A DNA stretch of 64,000 bases from Aliamphritea ceti (GTDB lineage Bacteria; Pseudomonadota; Gammaproteobacteria; Pseudomonadales; Balneatricaceae). The stretch spans positions 4,526,001 to 4,590,000 of the forward strand of contig NZ_AP025282.1 of assembly GCF_024347215.1 (NCBI RefSeq), written 5' to 3'. Below, one piece after another: positions 8,828 to 18,247 of this stretch; within the stretch, counting starts at the first letter, position 1; the number at the start of each line of letters is the position of its first letter. The position numbers and the translations under genes are program-made. The notes beneath the pieces were generated by a model. The model searched no databases, was not told where the DNA came from, and saw nothing but the letters and a program-made list of their open reading frames with translations.

Positions 8828-9799
8828 TCAACGCTTTATTTGATTCAGAATTTTAACCGCCAGGTTTCCACGTGAAGTACCGAGATTACAAGTAAATATC
8901 GGCACCCTGTTAGCGGTTAATTTCAACTTATCCGGTATATCAATAGGTATGATATCACCAACTTCAAACTCAACCACATCACGCAAGGTTAATTGGCGCT
9001 CCGCAATTGACAGTCCCAACTCCATTGGTGCTTCCATAACTTCCTGTTGCAAGCTACTCAGCCATTGCTCATCCAGCTCTTCTTCTGCACGCTGGAAACC
9101 AGACACTAGTGTATCTTTTATAGGTTCCAGCATGGCATACGGCATAGTGACGTGAAACTCGCCCATGCCGCCATCAAGGTCTACCTGAAAAGAACTGACA
9201 ACAACTACTTCTGAAGGGTTGATTACATTTGCCATTGCCGGGTTAACTTCGTGCCCATTAACCTCAAACTTGAGTGGCATTACTGGCTGCCAGGAGTCTT
9301 CCAGATCTCCAAAAAACTGTCCAATAACCTTATTGATCAGGCGTAACTCTGTTGGTGTAAACTCACGCCCTTCAATTTTGGCATGCCGACCATCACCGCC
9401 AAAAAAGTTATCCACCAGTTTGAACACCAGCTTGGCATCCATCACCAGCAAAGCAGTACCCCGTAACGGCGAAACACGTAATAGGTTAATACTGGTTGGA
9501 ACGTATAGCGTATGTATATAGTCGCCATACTTCATAATCTGTACGCCGCCCACAGACACATCCGCATTACGGCGCAGTAAATTAAACAGGCTTATTCGGG
9601 TATGCCGGGCAAAACGTTCATTAATCATTTCCAGAGTAGGCATCCGACCACGAACAATTCGTTCGTGACTAGCCAGGTCATATACCCTAACCCCACCCGT
9701 ATCCTGAGGCTCTTCTTCCTGAGTTTCTACATCTCCGCCATCAACACCATGTAATAAGGCATCAATTTCGTCTTGCGACAGCAGATCTTTAACGGTCAT
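8828..9799 (-). CDS. fliM: Flagellar motor switch protein FliM
   Basis: 323 residues. The N-terminal CheY-binding peptide is present (LLSQDEIDALLHGV at residues 5-18), followed by the CheC-like middle domain and a C-terminal SpoA domain with FEVGDIIPIDIP. FliM links phospho-CheY to FliG in the C-ring and so controls rotation direction. It is 10 bases from fliL. The protein has the usual length and no sign of damage. Confidence 0.95.
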   Translation of the reverse strand: MTVKDLLSQDEIDALLHGVDGGDVETQEEEPQDTGGVRVYDLASHERIVRGRMPTLEMINERFARHTRISLFNLLRRNADVSVGGVQIMKYGDYIHTLYVPTSINLLRVSPLRGTALLVMDAKLVFKLVDNFFGGDGRHAKIEGREFTPTELRLINKVIGQFFGDLEDSWQPVMPLKFEVNGHEVNPAMANVINPSEVVVVSSFQVDLDGGMGEFHVTMPYAMLEPIKDTLVSGFQRAEEELDEQWLSSLQQEVMEAPMELGLSIAERQLTLRDVVEFEVGDIIPIDIPDKLKLTANRVPIFTCNLGTSRGNLAVKILNQIKR

Positions 9800-9809
9800 A
9801 TATTAACCT

Positions 9810-10331
9810 TCACTGCATGATAAAACCGGTAAACAGTACTTTTTCAATGCCTGGTTTACCGATTTTCTCCTGCATTTCTGCCTGAATTTCCTGTGTTGCT
9901 GCAGCCTGTAAATCAAGTTTCCCCTGCAAAGTACGCAACGTTGAAAGAGACTGGTTACTAAACAGACGGGTAAGACGATTGACGATACGCGGCATATGCT
10001 TTGTCAGCGCAGCAACGACTTCATCATCACGTGTTTTGGTCTCTACATAGACCTGAAGGTAATGGGTTTTACCGTCATTACTGTTTATTGTCACAGTAAA
10101 ATACGGATCCCCGGAAAGAATTCGAATCTTGCTATATTGTGCCTGTTTTGGCGCGGCAGGGGCTGCTTCAGCCGTCTCAACTGATTCATCATCCCCACCC
10201 AAAAACATCAAACCGCCTACAGCACCGCCTGCAGCAACTAAAATAGCGCCAACAATAATCAGGATAAGCTTCAGCTTACCGCCTTTTTTGCCTTCACCGG
10301 CCCCATCTGCTTCAGTATTTTCTTCAGCCAT
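9810..10331 (-). CDS. fliL: Flagellar basal-body protein FliL
   Basis: 173 residues from the ATG at 10331 (MAEENTEADGAGEGKKGG), chosen because GGGA lies about 8 bases before it while a further ATG at 10349 has no ribosome site. A Lys-rich cytoplasmic tail is followed by one membrane helix (about residues 21-44) and a periplasmic stomatin-like domain ending IEKVLFTGFIMQ. FliL surrounds the stator and supports torque. It begins the fliLMNOPQR-flhB run; no clear promoter is visible in the 165 bases between fliK and fliL. Confidence 0.92.
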   Translation of the reverse strand: MAEENTEADGAGEGKKGGKLKLILIIVGAILVAAGGAVGGLMFLGGDDESVETAEAAPAAPKQAQYSKIRILSGDPYFTVTINSNDGKTHYLQVYVETKTRDDEVVAALTKHMPRIVNRLTRLFSNQSLSTLRTLQGKLDLQAAATQEIQAEMQEKIGKPGIEKVLFTGFIMQ

Positions 10332-10496
10332 CAAAATTCCCAGCGGCATTCAGCCGATTTACCTAACAATAATGGGCTTAATATAACATACTGATTCAGC
10401 AGCGGAAGCCACCAAATTCCGCATTCCGCGCAGAAGAAATATATTCCTGAGATGGATTTTTTAAAATTCTACACTAGCTGAAGTTCAAACTGTCGT

Positions 10497-12308
10497 TTAA
10501 GCATAATAGTCAACCATTGAAATGCTTTGTTCTGCCTGACTAACGAGCACTTCAGACTCGCCGTCTACCTCACCATCGGCACCGTATCCCGCACTGGCGA
10601 CCGCTTCACGCTCCTGAGCATTTTCCCGCTGTCCTGACCCCTGATCCTCTACCGAAGAGTCAGCCAATTCCAGGCCCTGCTCCGCAAACATTTCCCTCAA
10701 ACGTGGCAGACTTTGCTCTAAGGACTCTTTGACACTGGCATGCGGCGTATTAAAAACAACACTTACCTGTTCATTTTTAATTTCCAGTTTCACATTCAGG
10801 CTGCCAAGCTCTGGCGGATCAAGACGAATTTCCGCCACTTTACCATTCTGCGATGCTAACCAGACAACTCTATCACTAACAGCTTGCCCCCAGGCAGGAT
10901 TACCCGGCCTCAAGCCCTGCTGCATTTGTAACTGATGCGGTTCTGCTCCCACTTTTTCAGCGCGTGCCGCACCAGTCGCAGCCAATGAACTGGTAAGTGA
11001 CTCAGCAAAACTCTCACCCCTGGCTTCAGCACTTACAGCCGCTGTTGATGTTTTATTAGCTGTCTGATTTGCCAGTTGCTCACTTAGCTGAAATGCTGAG
11101 TTTTGTAGCTTTGCCAAGCTATCTGATCCAGCAGCTCCAGCTAAGAAAGTTTTTTGCCCTTCAGGTGAGCCTTTATTGTCTCCAGCTTTATTGTCAGCAA
11201 CCAACCCTTTCAGTAAACCATTTTCTTCAGCAGCACTTTGCCCAACACCATTCACAGACGGACTAACTGTCTGCTTAGCATCTGACTTAGCAATACCTGC
11301 TGCCTGTACAGCAACGCTTTCAGCACCCGGAGCCATCACTTTTGCCGCCTGAGACTCCACTGATTGCTGTGCAACTTGCTGCTGTACTACCTGAGTATTC
11401 TGTAATGACTCTGCAGATACATTACCTGTAGCTTGTGGCAAAGCCGTGGCTAAGGAATCACTTGGGGATGCGGTAACCTGTTGATCAGCTGCGGTTACGG
11501 CATTCCTACCTGCAACAGAAACCTGTGCATTAATCAGCGCCGGATCAACAATGCGCTCAGCCTGATCAGGACTATCGCCTACTGGCGTAATCGGCGCTAC
11601 CGGGGTGAGTACCCCCTCATTCTGCTGCCGGACACCTGCTGTATTCTGAGCACCCTCAACAACTGCAGTTTGCTGAGCTACTTGCTGCTGAGTTTTTTCA
11701 CCAGCAACTGACACTGAAACGTCTTTGGCTGCAACAACTTGTTGCTGTCCGGCAGCATCAGATGTTACTGGCGTTTTTTCCGTACCAGATGCAGCCACCA
11801 ATTCATGTACAGCTTTACTTAAAGGCGCTTCATCAACAGGTACCCGTGCAATCTCTGCCACTAGCGGCTCAGTTGCCACCTGAGAAACAGCTGCACCCTG
11901 AGACACTGGAGCCCCAACCAAAGCACTAGTCGCAACAGCCTGAGTAGAAGCGGCGCTTTTTTCCTGAATCAATGAATACTCAGCGGTGACGTCTGCTTCC
12001 AGAAACTTCTTCAACTCGCTCAGCGCATCGCTACCATCAATATTCTCTTGCTTGCCAGAAACACTCTGAGGGGATTTTTCCTGTTCAATTGATGCCTGCT
12101 GATGCCCAGGCGGCAAACTCTCTCCGCTTACTGCCGGCACTTGCCCCTGAGAGCTGACGGCAGCAGACTGACTCGCCCGAGCCTGACTGGTTTGTAAAAT
12201 CATGGCATTAAAGTCCCCACCAGCCCCCGCATTTGCTGGTGCGACGCCGGCTCCAACCAAATCTGGCATTGATCCGGTACTGATAGAAACAGGAAGCGAT
12301 GAATTCAT
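10497..12308 (-). CDS. fliK: Flagellar hook-length control protein FliK
   Basis: 603 residues, larger than the usual about 400. The first 440 residues are low-complexity Ala/Gln/Ser/Val-rich sequence, as expected of a molecular ruler. The C-terminal Flg_hook domain is clear: RLDPPELGSLNVKLEI, VVFNTPHASVKESLEQ and LPRLREMFAEQGLEL. FliK is secreted during hook growth and triggers the FlhB switch. The long ruler fits the enlarged hook gene here, but that link is inference. A sigma-54 element lies 59 bases upstream. Confidence 0.9.
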   Translation of the reverse strand: MNSSLPVSISTGSMPDLVGAGVAPANAGAGGDFNAMILQTSQARASQSAAVSSQGQVPAVSGESLPPGHQQASIEQEKSPQSVSGKQENIDGSDALSELKKFLEADVTAEYSLIQEKSAASTQAVATSALVGAPVSQGAAVSQVATEPLVAEIARVPVDEAPLSKAVHELVAASGTEKTPVTSDAAGQQQVVAAKDVSVSVAGEKTQQQVAQQTAVVEGAQNTAGVRQQNEGVLTPVAPITPVGDSPDQAERIVDPALINAQVSVAGRNAVTAADQQVTASPSDSLATALPQATGNVSAESLQNTQVVQQQVAQQSVESQAAKVMAPGAESVAVQAAGIAKSDAKQTVSPSVNGVGQSAAEENGLLKGLVADNKAGDNKGSPEGQKTFLAGAAGSDSLAKLQNSAFQLSEQLANQTANKTSTAAVSAEARGESFAESLTSSLAATGAARAEKVGAEPHQLQMQQGLRPGNPAWGQAVSDRVVWLASQNGKVAEIRLDPPELGSLNVKLEIKNEQVSVVFNTPHASVKESLEQSLPRLREMFAEQGLELADSSVEDQGSGQRENAQEREAVASAGYGADGEVDGESEVLVSQAEQSISMVDYYA

Positions 12309-12366
12309 ATGGCAGCCCTAATTAAACACTCAAAACGCTTATTACGTTTATTTATTAGTATTTAAA

Positions 12367-12381
12367 GCAGGATTAATGCCA
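12367..12381 (-). promoter_or_regulatory. Sigma-54 promoter of fliK
   Basis: The minus strand reads TGGCAT-TAATC-CTGC, with GG and GC ten bases apart. It lies between fliJ and fliK and points at fliK, whose ATG is at 12308. One base of the -12 block differs from consensus (CTGC for TTGC). Confidence 0.65.
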
Positions 12382-12418
12382 AAAAAGGAAAAACGCCTAA
12401 ATCAGGTTTGATTTATCG

Positions 12419-12859
12419 TTAAATGAAAGGAGTACGGACGAGCTGAGAACGCTCATCTATTTGTTGTTGTTGTTTTTTATCATCGGCCCGGCGCTCATCA
12501 TCCCGCGCCTTTTCTATTACCGAATCAATCGCTTTAAAATGTCCATAAGCAGCCTTCCAGTGCTCACGGACCTTCTCAAGATGTTGCTGATCAGACTCAA
12601 CCGCCTGACGTTGTTGCTGGATCGCGGTACGCAGCTTTTGCATGAACGCCTGATGGGTATCCAGTTGCTGAACACTCACACCAGCAGCACCATTTGCATA
12701 AAAATTATTGGCATATTCAGCATAATACTGCTCCAACTGCTGCATTGTCTGAATTCCTTTCTGAATTCGCCCCTGAGTATCAGCCAGCAACTGATCAGCC
12801 TGCTTACGCTTCCGCTCAGCCTGCTCCAATACGATTGCCAACCGTTTTGAGCGTTTCAT
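12419..12859 (-). CDS. fliJ: Flagellar export chaperone / ATPase stalk protein FliJ
   Basis: 146 residues, almost entirely charged coiled coil, beginning MKRSKRLAIVLEQAERKRKQ. FliJ inserts into the FliI hexamer like the gamma subunit of F1-ATPase and helps couple ATP use to export. The ATG at 12859 shares its A with the TGA of the fliI reading frame (TGATG), with AAGG about 8 bases upstream. This coupling depends on the downstream fliI frame being translated, which matters because fliI carries a frameshift. Confidence 0.9.
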   Translation of the reverse strand: MKRSKRLAIVLEQAERKRKQADQLLADTQGRIQKGIQTMQQLEQYYAEYANNFYANGAAGVSVQQLDTHQAFMQKLRTAIQQQRQAVESDQQHLEKVREHWKAAYGHFKAIDSVIEKARDDERRADDKKQQQQIDERSQLVRTPFI

Positions 12860-14234
12860 CACTGAGCCTTAACTGAAGCAGCGGTGCTTTCACCGCCTTG
12901 TGGATTCGGAGACAAAACCATAGCCATACTTTGCAAACTGGTATTAAAGTCAAAAGACTCCTTTAATCCCTGCTGAAGAAACTCACGCATTAACGGCATT
13001 CGCTCAATCGCGAAATCTGTCTCAGGATCACTCCCTCTCATATAAGCCCCCACCGAGATTAAATCACTACTTTGTGATACTTGGCATAAATCTGCTTAAA
13101 GCCCATAGCCGCCTGCAAATGCTCGGGAGACACAATCTGCGGCATCGCCCTGCTAATAGACTGTTCAACATCGATCGCAGGATAATGCCCACGCTCAGCA
13201 AGTGAACGAGATAACACCACATGGCCATCTAAAATTGCCCGGGCAGAATCAGCGATAGGATCCTGCTGATCATCGCCTTCCGTTAACACAGTATAGAAAG
13301 CAGTTACTGAACCACCACCATGATCGCCATTACCGGCGCGCTCAACCAACTTAGGCAGTTTAGCAAACACTGAAGGCGGATAACCTTTCGTCGCCGGAGG
13401 CTCTCCTACCGCCAGCGCAATCTCACGCTGCGCTTGTGCATAACGGGTTAGCGAATCCATCAGTAAGAGTACATTTTTACCCTGATCGCGAAAATACTCA
13501 GCAATACGGGTAGTCAGCTGCGCAGCACGTAACCGCATCAAGGGAGAATCATCTGCGGGAGAGGCAACCACTACGGAACGAGCCATCCCCTCTGCGCCCA
13601 GACTGTGATCTATAAACTCCCGTACCTCTCGCCCCCGCTCACCGATCAAACCAACAACAACTATTTCTGCTTCAGTAAAGCGGGTCATCATCCCCAGTAA
13701 TACACTTTTACCGACACCACTGCCGGCAAACAAACCTAAACGCTGCCCCCGGCCAACGCTTAGCAGGGCATTCATACAACGAATACCGACATCAAGCGTC
13801 TGATTAATTGGCTGGCGAGCCAGAGGATTAATAGTACGACCATGCAAAGGCACTCGGGTATCACACCCCAAAGGCCCACGCCCGTCCAGCGGCTTACCAA
13901 TACCATTAATAACCCGGCCTAACAGACTAAAACCAACCTCTACATCACCACCACCCTGCTTTGGCAGAACTTTAGCCCCAGGGGCAAGCCCTTCCACAAC
14001 ATCTATTGGCATCAAATAAATACGATCGCCCGCAAAACCAACAACCTCAGCCTCCGTTGGTAAACCTTTTTCAGGATAAACCAGACAATAATCACCCATT
14101 GAAGCTTTAATACCGACAGCCTCAAGTGTAAGTCCAATCAAACGGGTTATGTGGCCTTCAGAAACAGGCACGGGCGGGACATAAGACACATTATGAAGTC
14201 GTGATAAACGCGTTAAAAGACGATTATCACTCAT
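12859..14234 (-). pseudogene. fliI: Flagellum-specific ATPase FliI, interrupted by a one-base frameshift
   Basis: Two frames together encode one complete FliI of about 458 residues. The first frame runs from ATG 14234 with Walker A AGSGVGKS at residues 170-177 and Walker B LLLMD ending at Asp260, then ends KYHKVVI-stop at 13059. Reading one base back after the CAC codon at 13076-13074 gives HQSSDLISVGAYMRGSDPE, the conserved FliI C-terminal helical region, open to 12859. So one base (a C before 13073) is missing relative to an intact gene. The region from 13053 leftwards is the tail of fliI, not a separate gene. It overlaps fliH by 8 bases and fliJ by 1. A sequencing error, a fresh mutation or frameshifting could each explain it. 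Confidence 0.9.
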
Positions 14235-14982
14235 TATTTAAATCAGGCGCACCCTGGTGTGCCACCTCAATGAGATGTGCCTGTAACTGGCTGGCAACTG
14301 CCTGAAAACGTACCTCAGCTGTATGCTCGATCAATGCATTACTGGTCTTAACCTTGCAACCACCAGCCTGAATCGAATCATCCGCCAAAAACCGCCAGTT
14401 ATCATGACTTTGCAGCAAAGGCTCAAGCAGCTCTACCTGCTCAGGATTGACAGATATATTAACCGTACCACTCTCTCTGGGTAGTTGCGACACTGCATCC
14501 TGAACGGCTTGTTTAACCGCCTCTGTGCTGGTTTCTAGTTCAGCATTAACAACTGCACGGCTCAACTCCAGCACCATATCCACCAACATTTTTTCGACGT
14601 CAGTATTGATTTGCTCCAACGGTTGCTCAAGCTGCAGAAACATTGCTTCTAACTTCGACACCTGTTGAGCAATATCATTATTACCGGCAGCTAAGCCTTC
14701 CTGATAACCAGCTTGTTGCCCCTCTTGCTGACCAACTTCAGTGCCTGACTTAAGTCCTTCCTTGTAACCTTCCTGACGAGCATTTTCTCGAATCGACTCA
14801 AGTTCAGATAAGGTAAGCTTTTCAGCAACAATTTCATCTTCAACAACGGCAACCTCAGGCTCCTGAGGCATTTCATGCAAAGCCACTACATGATGGCTCT
14901 TCACCACTGGCAATTCCCAGGGCTGCGTGATTACTGCTTCATCGGCGCGAATACGCACCATAGAACTATCAATAGCTTTCAT
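14227..14982 (-). CDS. fliH: Flagellar export ATPase regulator FliH
   Basis: 251 residues. The N-terminal third is acidic and contains the usual Gly/Gln-rich repeats (EGYKEGLKSGTEVGQQEG), followed by a coiled coil and the C-terminal FliH domain. FliH binds and restrains FliI and links it to the C-ring through FliN. It starts 3 bases after fliG stops and overlaps fliI by 8 bases. Length is normal. Confidence 0.92.
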   Translation of the reverse strand: MKAIDSSMVRIRADEAVITQPWELPVVKSHHVVALHEMPQEPEVAVVEDEIVAEKLTLSELESIRENARQEGYKEGLKSGTEVGQQEGQQAGYQEGLAAGNNDIAQQVSKLEAMFLQLEQPLEQINTDVEKMLVDMVLELSRAVVNAELETSTEAVKQAVQDAVSQLPRESGTVNISVNPEQVELLEPLLQSHDNWRFLADDSIQAGGCKVKTSNALIEHTAEVRFQAVASQLQAHLIEVAHQGAPDLNNE

Positions 14983-14985
14983 CGG

Positions 14986-16008
14986 TTAGAGCATCTCTTC
15001 GCCACCGCCACCCAGCATGATTTCACCATCATCTGCGAGGCGACGTGCCACACCCAGAATCTCTTTCTGAGCTTCTTCCACTTCACTTACACGTACCGGA
15101 CCTTTCGCTTCCAGATCGTCGCGCAGCAAGTCAGCAGCACGTTTAGACATATTGCGGAAAATCTTTTCCTGCAAACTGGTATCAGCACCTTTAAGCGCAA
15201 CCACCAGTACATCGGTATTTACTTCACGAAGAATAGCCTGAATACCACGATCTTCAATATCAATCAGATTATCGAATACAAACATAAGATCGGAAATCTG
15301 GTCGCTGAGACTTTCATCAACTTCTTTGATTTTCTCCATAATGTCTTGCTCAAGAGAACTGTCAATGAAGTTCATAATCTCTGCGGTTGTTTTCAGGCCA
15401 CCCAGAGATGCTGTCTGACTGGATGCACCGGCAAACTGCGCTTCCAGAATATCATTCAATTCTTGCAGCGCAGATGGCTGAATCTGATCCAACGCGGTAA
15501 TACGCATCAGGATATCCAGACGCACTACATCATCAAAACTTGCTAACACTGCCGCAGACTGATCGGCAGAAAGATATGCCAACACCACTGCCTGAATCTG
15601 AGGATGTTCGTAACGAATTATTTCCGCAACCTGACGCGGGTCCATCCAGCGCAATGTTTCAAGACCGGATGTATTGGTATTCATCAGAATCCGGTCGATC
15701 AGCGTCTGAGCTTTCTCTAAACCTAAGGCCTGCCCAAGCATCTCTTTAATATAAATATCATTATTAATACCAATGCTTGTCTGGTCACTAATCGCTTCCA
15801 TAAAGTCTGCCATTACCGCTTCTACCGCTGACTGTGGAATATTATCCAGGTCATTCATCGCAGAACCGATCAGCTGAACTTCTTTCTGCCCCAGATACTT
15901 GAGTATCTCTGCGGCATCAGCCTCCCCCATACTGATAAGCAATACCGCTGCTTTCTGCAGCTTATTCAACTCAATAGCTGGCTCAGTACTTTGATTTGGC
16001 TCACTCAT
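14986..16008 (-). CDS. fliG: Flagellar motor switch protein FliG
   Basis: 340 residues with three armadillo-like domains. The EHPQ motif is near residue 128 (RYEHPQIQAVVLAYL) and the charged torque helix in the C-terminal domain (FRNMSKRAADLLRDDLEAKGPV) is intact. FliG joins the MS ring to the C-ring and interacts with the stator. It overlaps the fliF stop by 8 bases and precedes fliH by 3, so the fliE-to-fliJ genes are one tight operon. Confidence 0.95.
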   Translation of the reverse strand: MSEPNQSTEPAIELNKLQKAAVLLISMGEADAAEILKYLGQKEVQLIGSAMNDLDNIPQSAVEAVMADFMEAISDQTSIGINNDIYIKEMLGQALGLEKAQTLIDRILMNTNTSGLETLRWMDPRQVAEIIRYEHPQIQAVVLAYLSADQSAAVLASFDDVVRLDILMRITALDQIQPSALQELNDILEAQFAGASSQTASLGGLKTTAEIMNFIDSSLEQDIMEKIKEVDESLSDQISDLMFVFDNLIDIEDRGIQAILREVNTDVLVVALKGADTSLQEKIFRNMSKRAADLLRDDLEAKGPVRVSEVEEAQKEILGVARRLADDGEIMLGGGGEEML

Positions 16009-17677
16009 CTTCGTTTACCCACTGACGAATCGCCTGCGCCACTTTGGCAGGGTCTTCAGCAATCATACTGCGAATGGCATTTAACTGATATTCGTATGTC
16101 TCATTAGGCGTCGGTGACAAAGCACTATCAATACCACTGAAAGTCACCTGATCAGCAGACATACCATCCATTTCCAATGACTCTAATTGCGCAGAGATCT
16201 CACCTTCAGGACTGCTCTCATCTGTTTTTTCTTTCTGACTGGCAACAGCCAGATGATTCAGAATTGGACGCAACAAACCAAACACTAGCAACAGAACAAA
16301 TAAACCTGCAGCAGCCTTCCGGGCAATATCCCACACCCATTCCTGCTGCCAGATTGGAATTTCTTCATCAACAAACTCTTCCGGCGCAGCAAAAGGTGAA
16401 TTCAAGACATTCACACTGTCACCACGTAACGCAGAAAACCCTACGGAGTCCCGAACCAGAATCGTCAGCCGATCCAGATCCTGCTGAGCCCAGGCAGTCT
16501 TACCAGCGCCAGCAGCTCCTCCCGCAGGAAGAAAATCATCAACGACTACAGCAACAGACAGACGCTTAACACGCCCCATCTGGTGTCGCGTGTAGCTTAT
16601 CGAACGATCTAGCTCATAGTTACGCGTGGCCTGTGAACGGGCACTTTGTGGCGGTTCACTTTTTGCTATAGGCACACCATTAGCGTCGAGAACCACTTCA
16701 GGGACAGTCGTTTCTCCCGGAGGCTGGTTAGATAATGCCCCAGGAATTCCCCGTGCTTCATCGCTCCCAGTTGTATTCTCATCCAGGGTTTGCTCACTAC
16801 GTAAAGAAGGTAAGTCCGGATTAAAAATCTCATCCGTTTGCTCAACAGCTGTAAAGTCGATATCAGCAGAGACTTCTGCCCGAAAATTACCTAATCCAAC
16901 AACCGGCTGTAAGATACTGTTTACCCTGTTTAGCAATGTCTCTTCAATCTTACGGGTATACTCCAGCTGCTTCGCCGCCAACACCACATCAACATCTGCA
17001 TCACGTGTATTCAGCAGTCGCCCTTTCTGATCAACAACAGTTACATCTTCACTGGAGAGTGATGGAATACTGGATGCAATCAGATTAGCTATAGCTTCAA
17101 CCTGCACACGGTCTAACTTACGCCCTGCCAACAACTCAAGAAACACTGAGGCTGTTGGCTTACGCTGATCGCGAACAAATACAGACTGCTTAGGTAACGC
17201 CAGATGAACCCGCGCCTTGCGTACCGAAATCATACTGCTGATCGTACGGGCTAGCTCCCCCTCAAGACCACGGCGATAGCGGGCGTTTTCCATAAACTGA
17301 CTGGTGCCGAGCCCTTGTTCTTTGTCGAGCAACTCGAAGCCAACAGTGTTATCACCACTGAAACCTTCAGAGGCGAGACGCAAACGTGCTTTATGTAACT
17401 GTTCATTAGGCACCAGGATCGAACGACCTGATGAATCAAACTTATAAGGGATACCGAATAACTGTAGTTGATCAACGATTTCATTCGCATCAGCATAGGC
17501 AACATTATTATACAGAACCCGGTAATCAGGTTCCTGAGACCACAGCACCACAGCAAAACCGATAGCGATAGTAGCCGCCAAGCCAATCATCAGCCCGAGC
17601 TGACGAACTAAGCTTAAACGATTGTAACCAAAGGTAACCCCTTTGCTGCCACCCGCTGCCATAGATGCGTTTTCCAT
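16001..17677 (-). CDS. fliF: Flagellar MS-ring protein FliF
   Basis: 558 residues with two membrane helices (about residues 27-46 and 448-468) flanking a large periplasmic region. The YscJ-like ring domain contains KARLRLASEGF and RKARVHLALPKQSVF. The C-terminal tail (IRSMIAEDPAKVAQAIRQWV) is the FliG-binding segment. FliF builds the MS ring on which the motor and export apparatus assemble. It lies 42 bases after fliE. Confidence 0.95.
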   Translation of the reverse strand: MENASMAAGGSKGVTFGYNRLSLVRQLGLMIGLAATIAIGFAVVLWSQEPDYRVLYNNVAYADANEIVDQLQLFGIPYKFDSSGRSILVPNEQLHKARLRLASEGFSGDNTVGFELLDKEQGLGTSQFMENARYRRGLEGELARTISSMISVRKARVHLALPKQSVFVRDQRKPTASVFLELLAGRKLDRVQVEAIANLIASSIPSLSSEDVTVVDQKGRLLNTRDADVDVVLAAKQLEYTRKIEETLLNRVNSILQPVVGLGNFRAEVSADIDFTAVEQTDEIFNPDLPSLRSEQTLDENTTGSDEARGIPGALSNQPPGETTVPEVVLDANGVPIAKSEPPQSARSQATRNYELDRSISYTRHQMGRVKRLSVAVVVDDFLPAGGAAGAGKTAWAQQDLDRLTILVRDSVGFSALRGDSVNVLNSPFAAPEEFVDEEIPIWQQEWVWDIARKAAAGLFVLLLVFGLLRPILNHLAVASQKEKTDESSPEGEISAQLESLEMDGMSADQVTFSGIDSALSPTPNETYEYQLNAIRSMIAEDPAKVAQAIRQWVNEDE

Positions 17678-17719
17678 TTAGTTGAGTGCCTTACACAACC
17701 GTTAATTTAAAAAGTGCCA

Positions 17720-18064
17720 TTAAATTGGCATCTTCATAACATCTTCATAGGCCGACACCATCCGGTTTCGAACCTGCGTCATCGCCTGAAATGAAACAGA
17801 TGCTTTTTCCATGCTGATCATCACCTGATGCAAATCAACACCCGGGTCTCCCCGCTCAAAAGACGTAGACAGAGCTTTGGCTTCTTTCTGCATGCCATTC
17901 ACTTTATCCACAGCCCCTTTCAGCATTTCGCCAAAACCTGGTGCATCATCAGTGACACCAGCAACCGGCATCGCCATTGGAGCCTGCTGCATACCTTGTT
18001 GCGCCTGGGACTTCATCGCGCGCATCTGTTCTAAAACAGAATTTATGTCAGCTCTTTCGATCAT
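17720..18064 (-). CDS. fliE: Flagellar hook-basal body adaptor FliE
   Basis: 114 residues from the ATG at 18064 (MIERADINSVLEQMRAM), chosen because GAGGTGGG lies just before it; a longer frame from 18085 lacks a ribosome site. The C-terminal signature VDLHQVMISMEKASVSFQAMTQVRNRMVSAYEDVMKMPI-like end is present in two parts. FliE connects the MS ring to the rod. It heads the fliE-F-G-H-I-J operon. Confidence 0.94.
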   Translation of the reverse strand: MIERADINSVLEQMRAMKSQAQQGMQQAPMAMPVAGVTDDAPGFGEMLKGAVDKVNGMQKEAKALSTSFERGDPGVDLHQVMISMEKASVSFQAMTQVRNRMVSAYEDVMKMPI

Positions 18065-18094
18065 ACCCACCTCAGAAATCGGCAATATATTGAC

Positions 18095-18122
18095 ATTATA
18101 TGCGTAGACTAGGTCTATTCAA
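18095..18122 (-). promoter_or_regulatory. Sigma-70-like promoter of fliE operon
   Basis: The minus strand shows TTGAAT, a 16-base spacer and TATAAT, ending 30 bases upstream of the fliE ATG. The spacer contains the inverted repeat TAGAC-N3-GTCTA (18105-18117), a possible operator. No good sigma-54 element is found here, unlike at the other early flagellar operons. Farther upstream, ACGTCA is repeated at 18158-18175 next to A-runs. Confidence 0.5.
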
Positions 18123-18200
18123 GTAATAATCTTCCATATTCGCCAAAAAAACGTCATTCAATAACGTCAAAAAACTATACACATACACTTAAAAGCAAAA

Positions 18201-18220
18201 AACGGGCCATTAAGCCCGTT
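18201..18220 (-). terminator. Rho-independent terminator after the exonuclease gene
   Basis: A 7-bp GC-rich stem (AACGGGC / GCCCGTT) with a 6-base loop is followed on the minus strand by a T run. It ends the transcript of the exonuclease gene and insulates it from fliE. Confidence 0.85.
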
Positions 18221-18247
18221 CATTTTTTGACAGATAGATATAACAAA

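Noticed and set aside
10332..10496. A sigma-54 promoter for fliL
   Set aside because: No GG-N10-GC element was found in this gap; the nearest has wrong spacing by one base.
12862..13053. A separate small gene of 64 codons between fliI and fliJ
   Set aside because: Its residues GAYMRGSDPE and LMREFLQQGL are the conserved C-terminus of FliI in a shifted frame, so it is part of fliI.
14875..15546. A 223-codon open frame on the plus strand
   Set aside because: It lies entirely opposite fliH and fliG, has a shadow-like composition rich in His, Thr, Phe and Ile, and resembles nothing known.
18128..18165. A sigma-54 promoter for fliE (TGGCGA-N5-GAAGA)
   Set aside because: The -12 GC is missing, and no other GG-N10-GC element is correctly placed.
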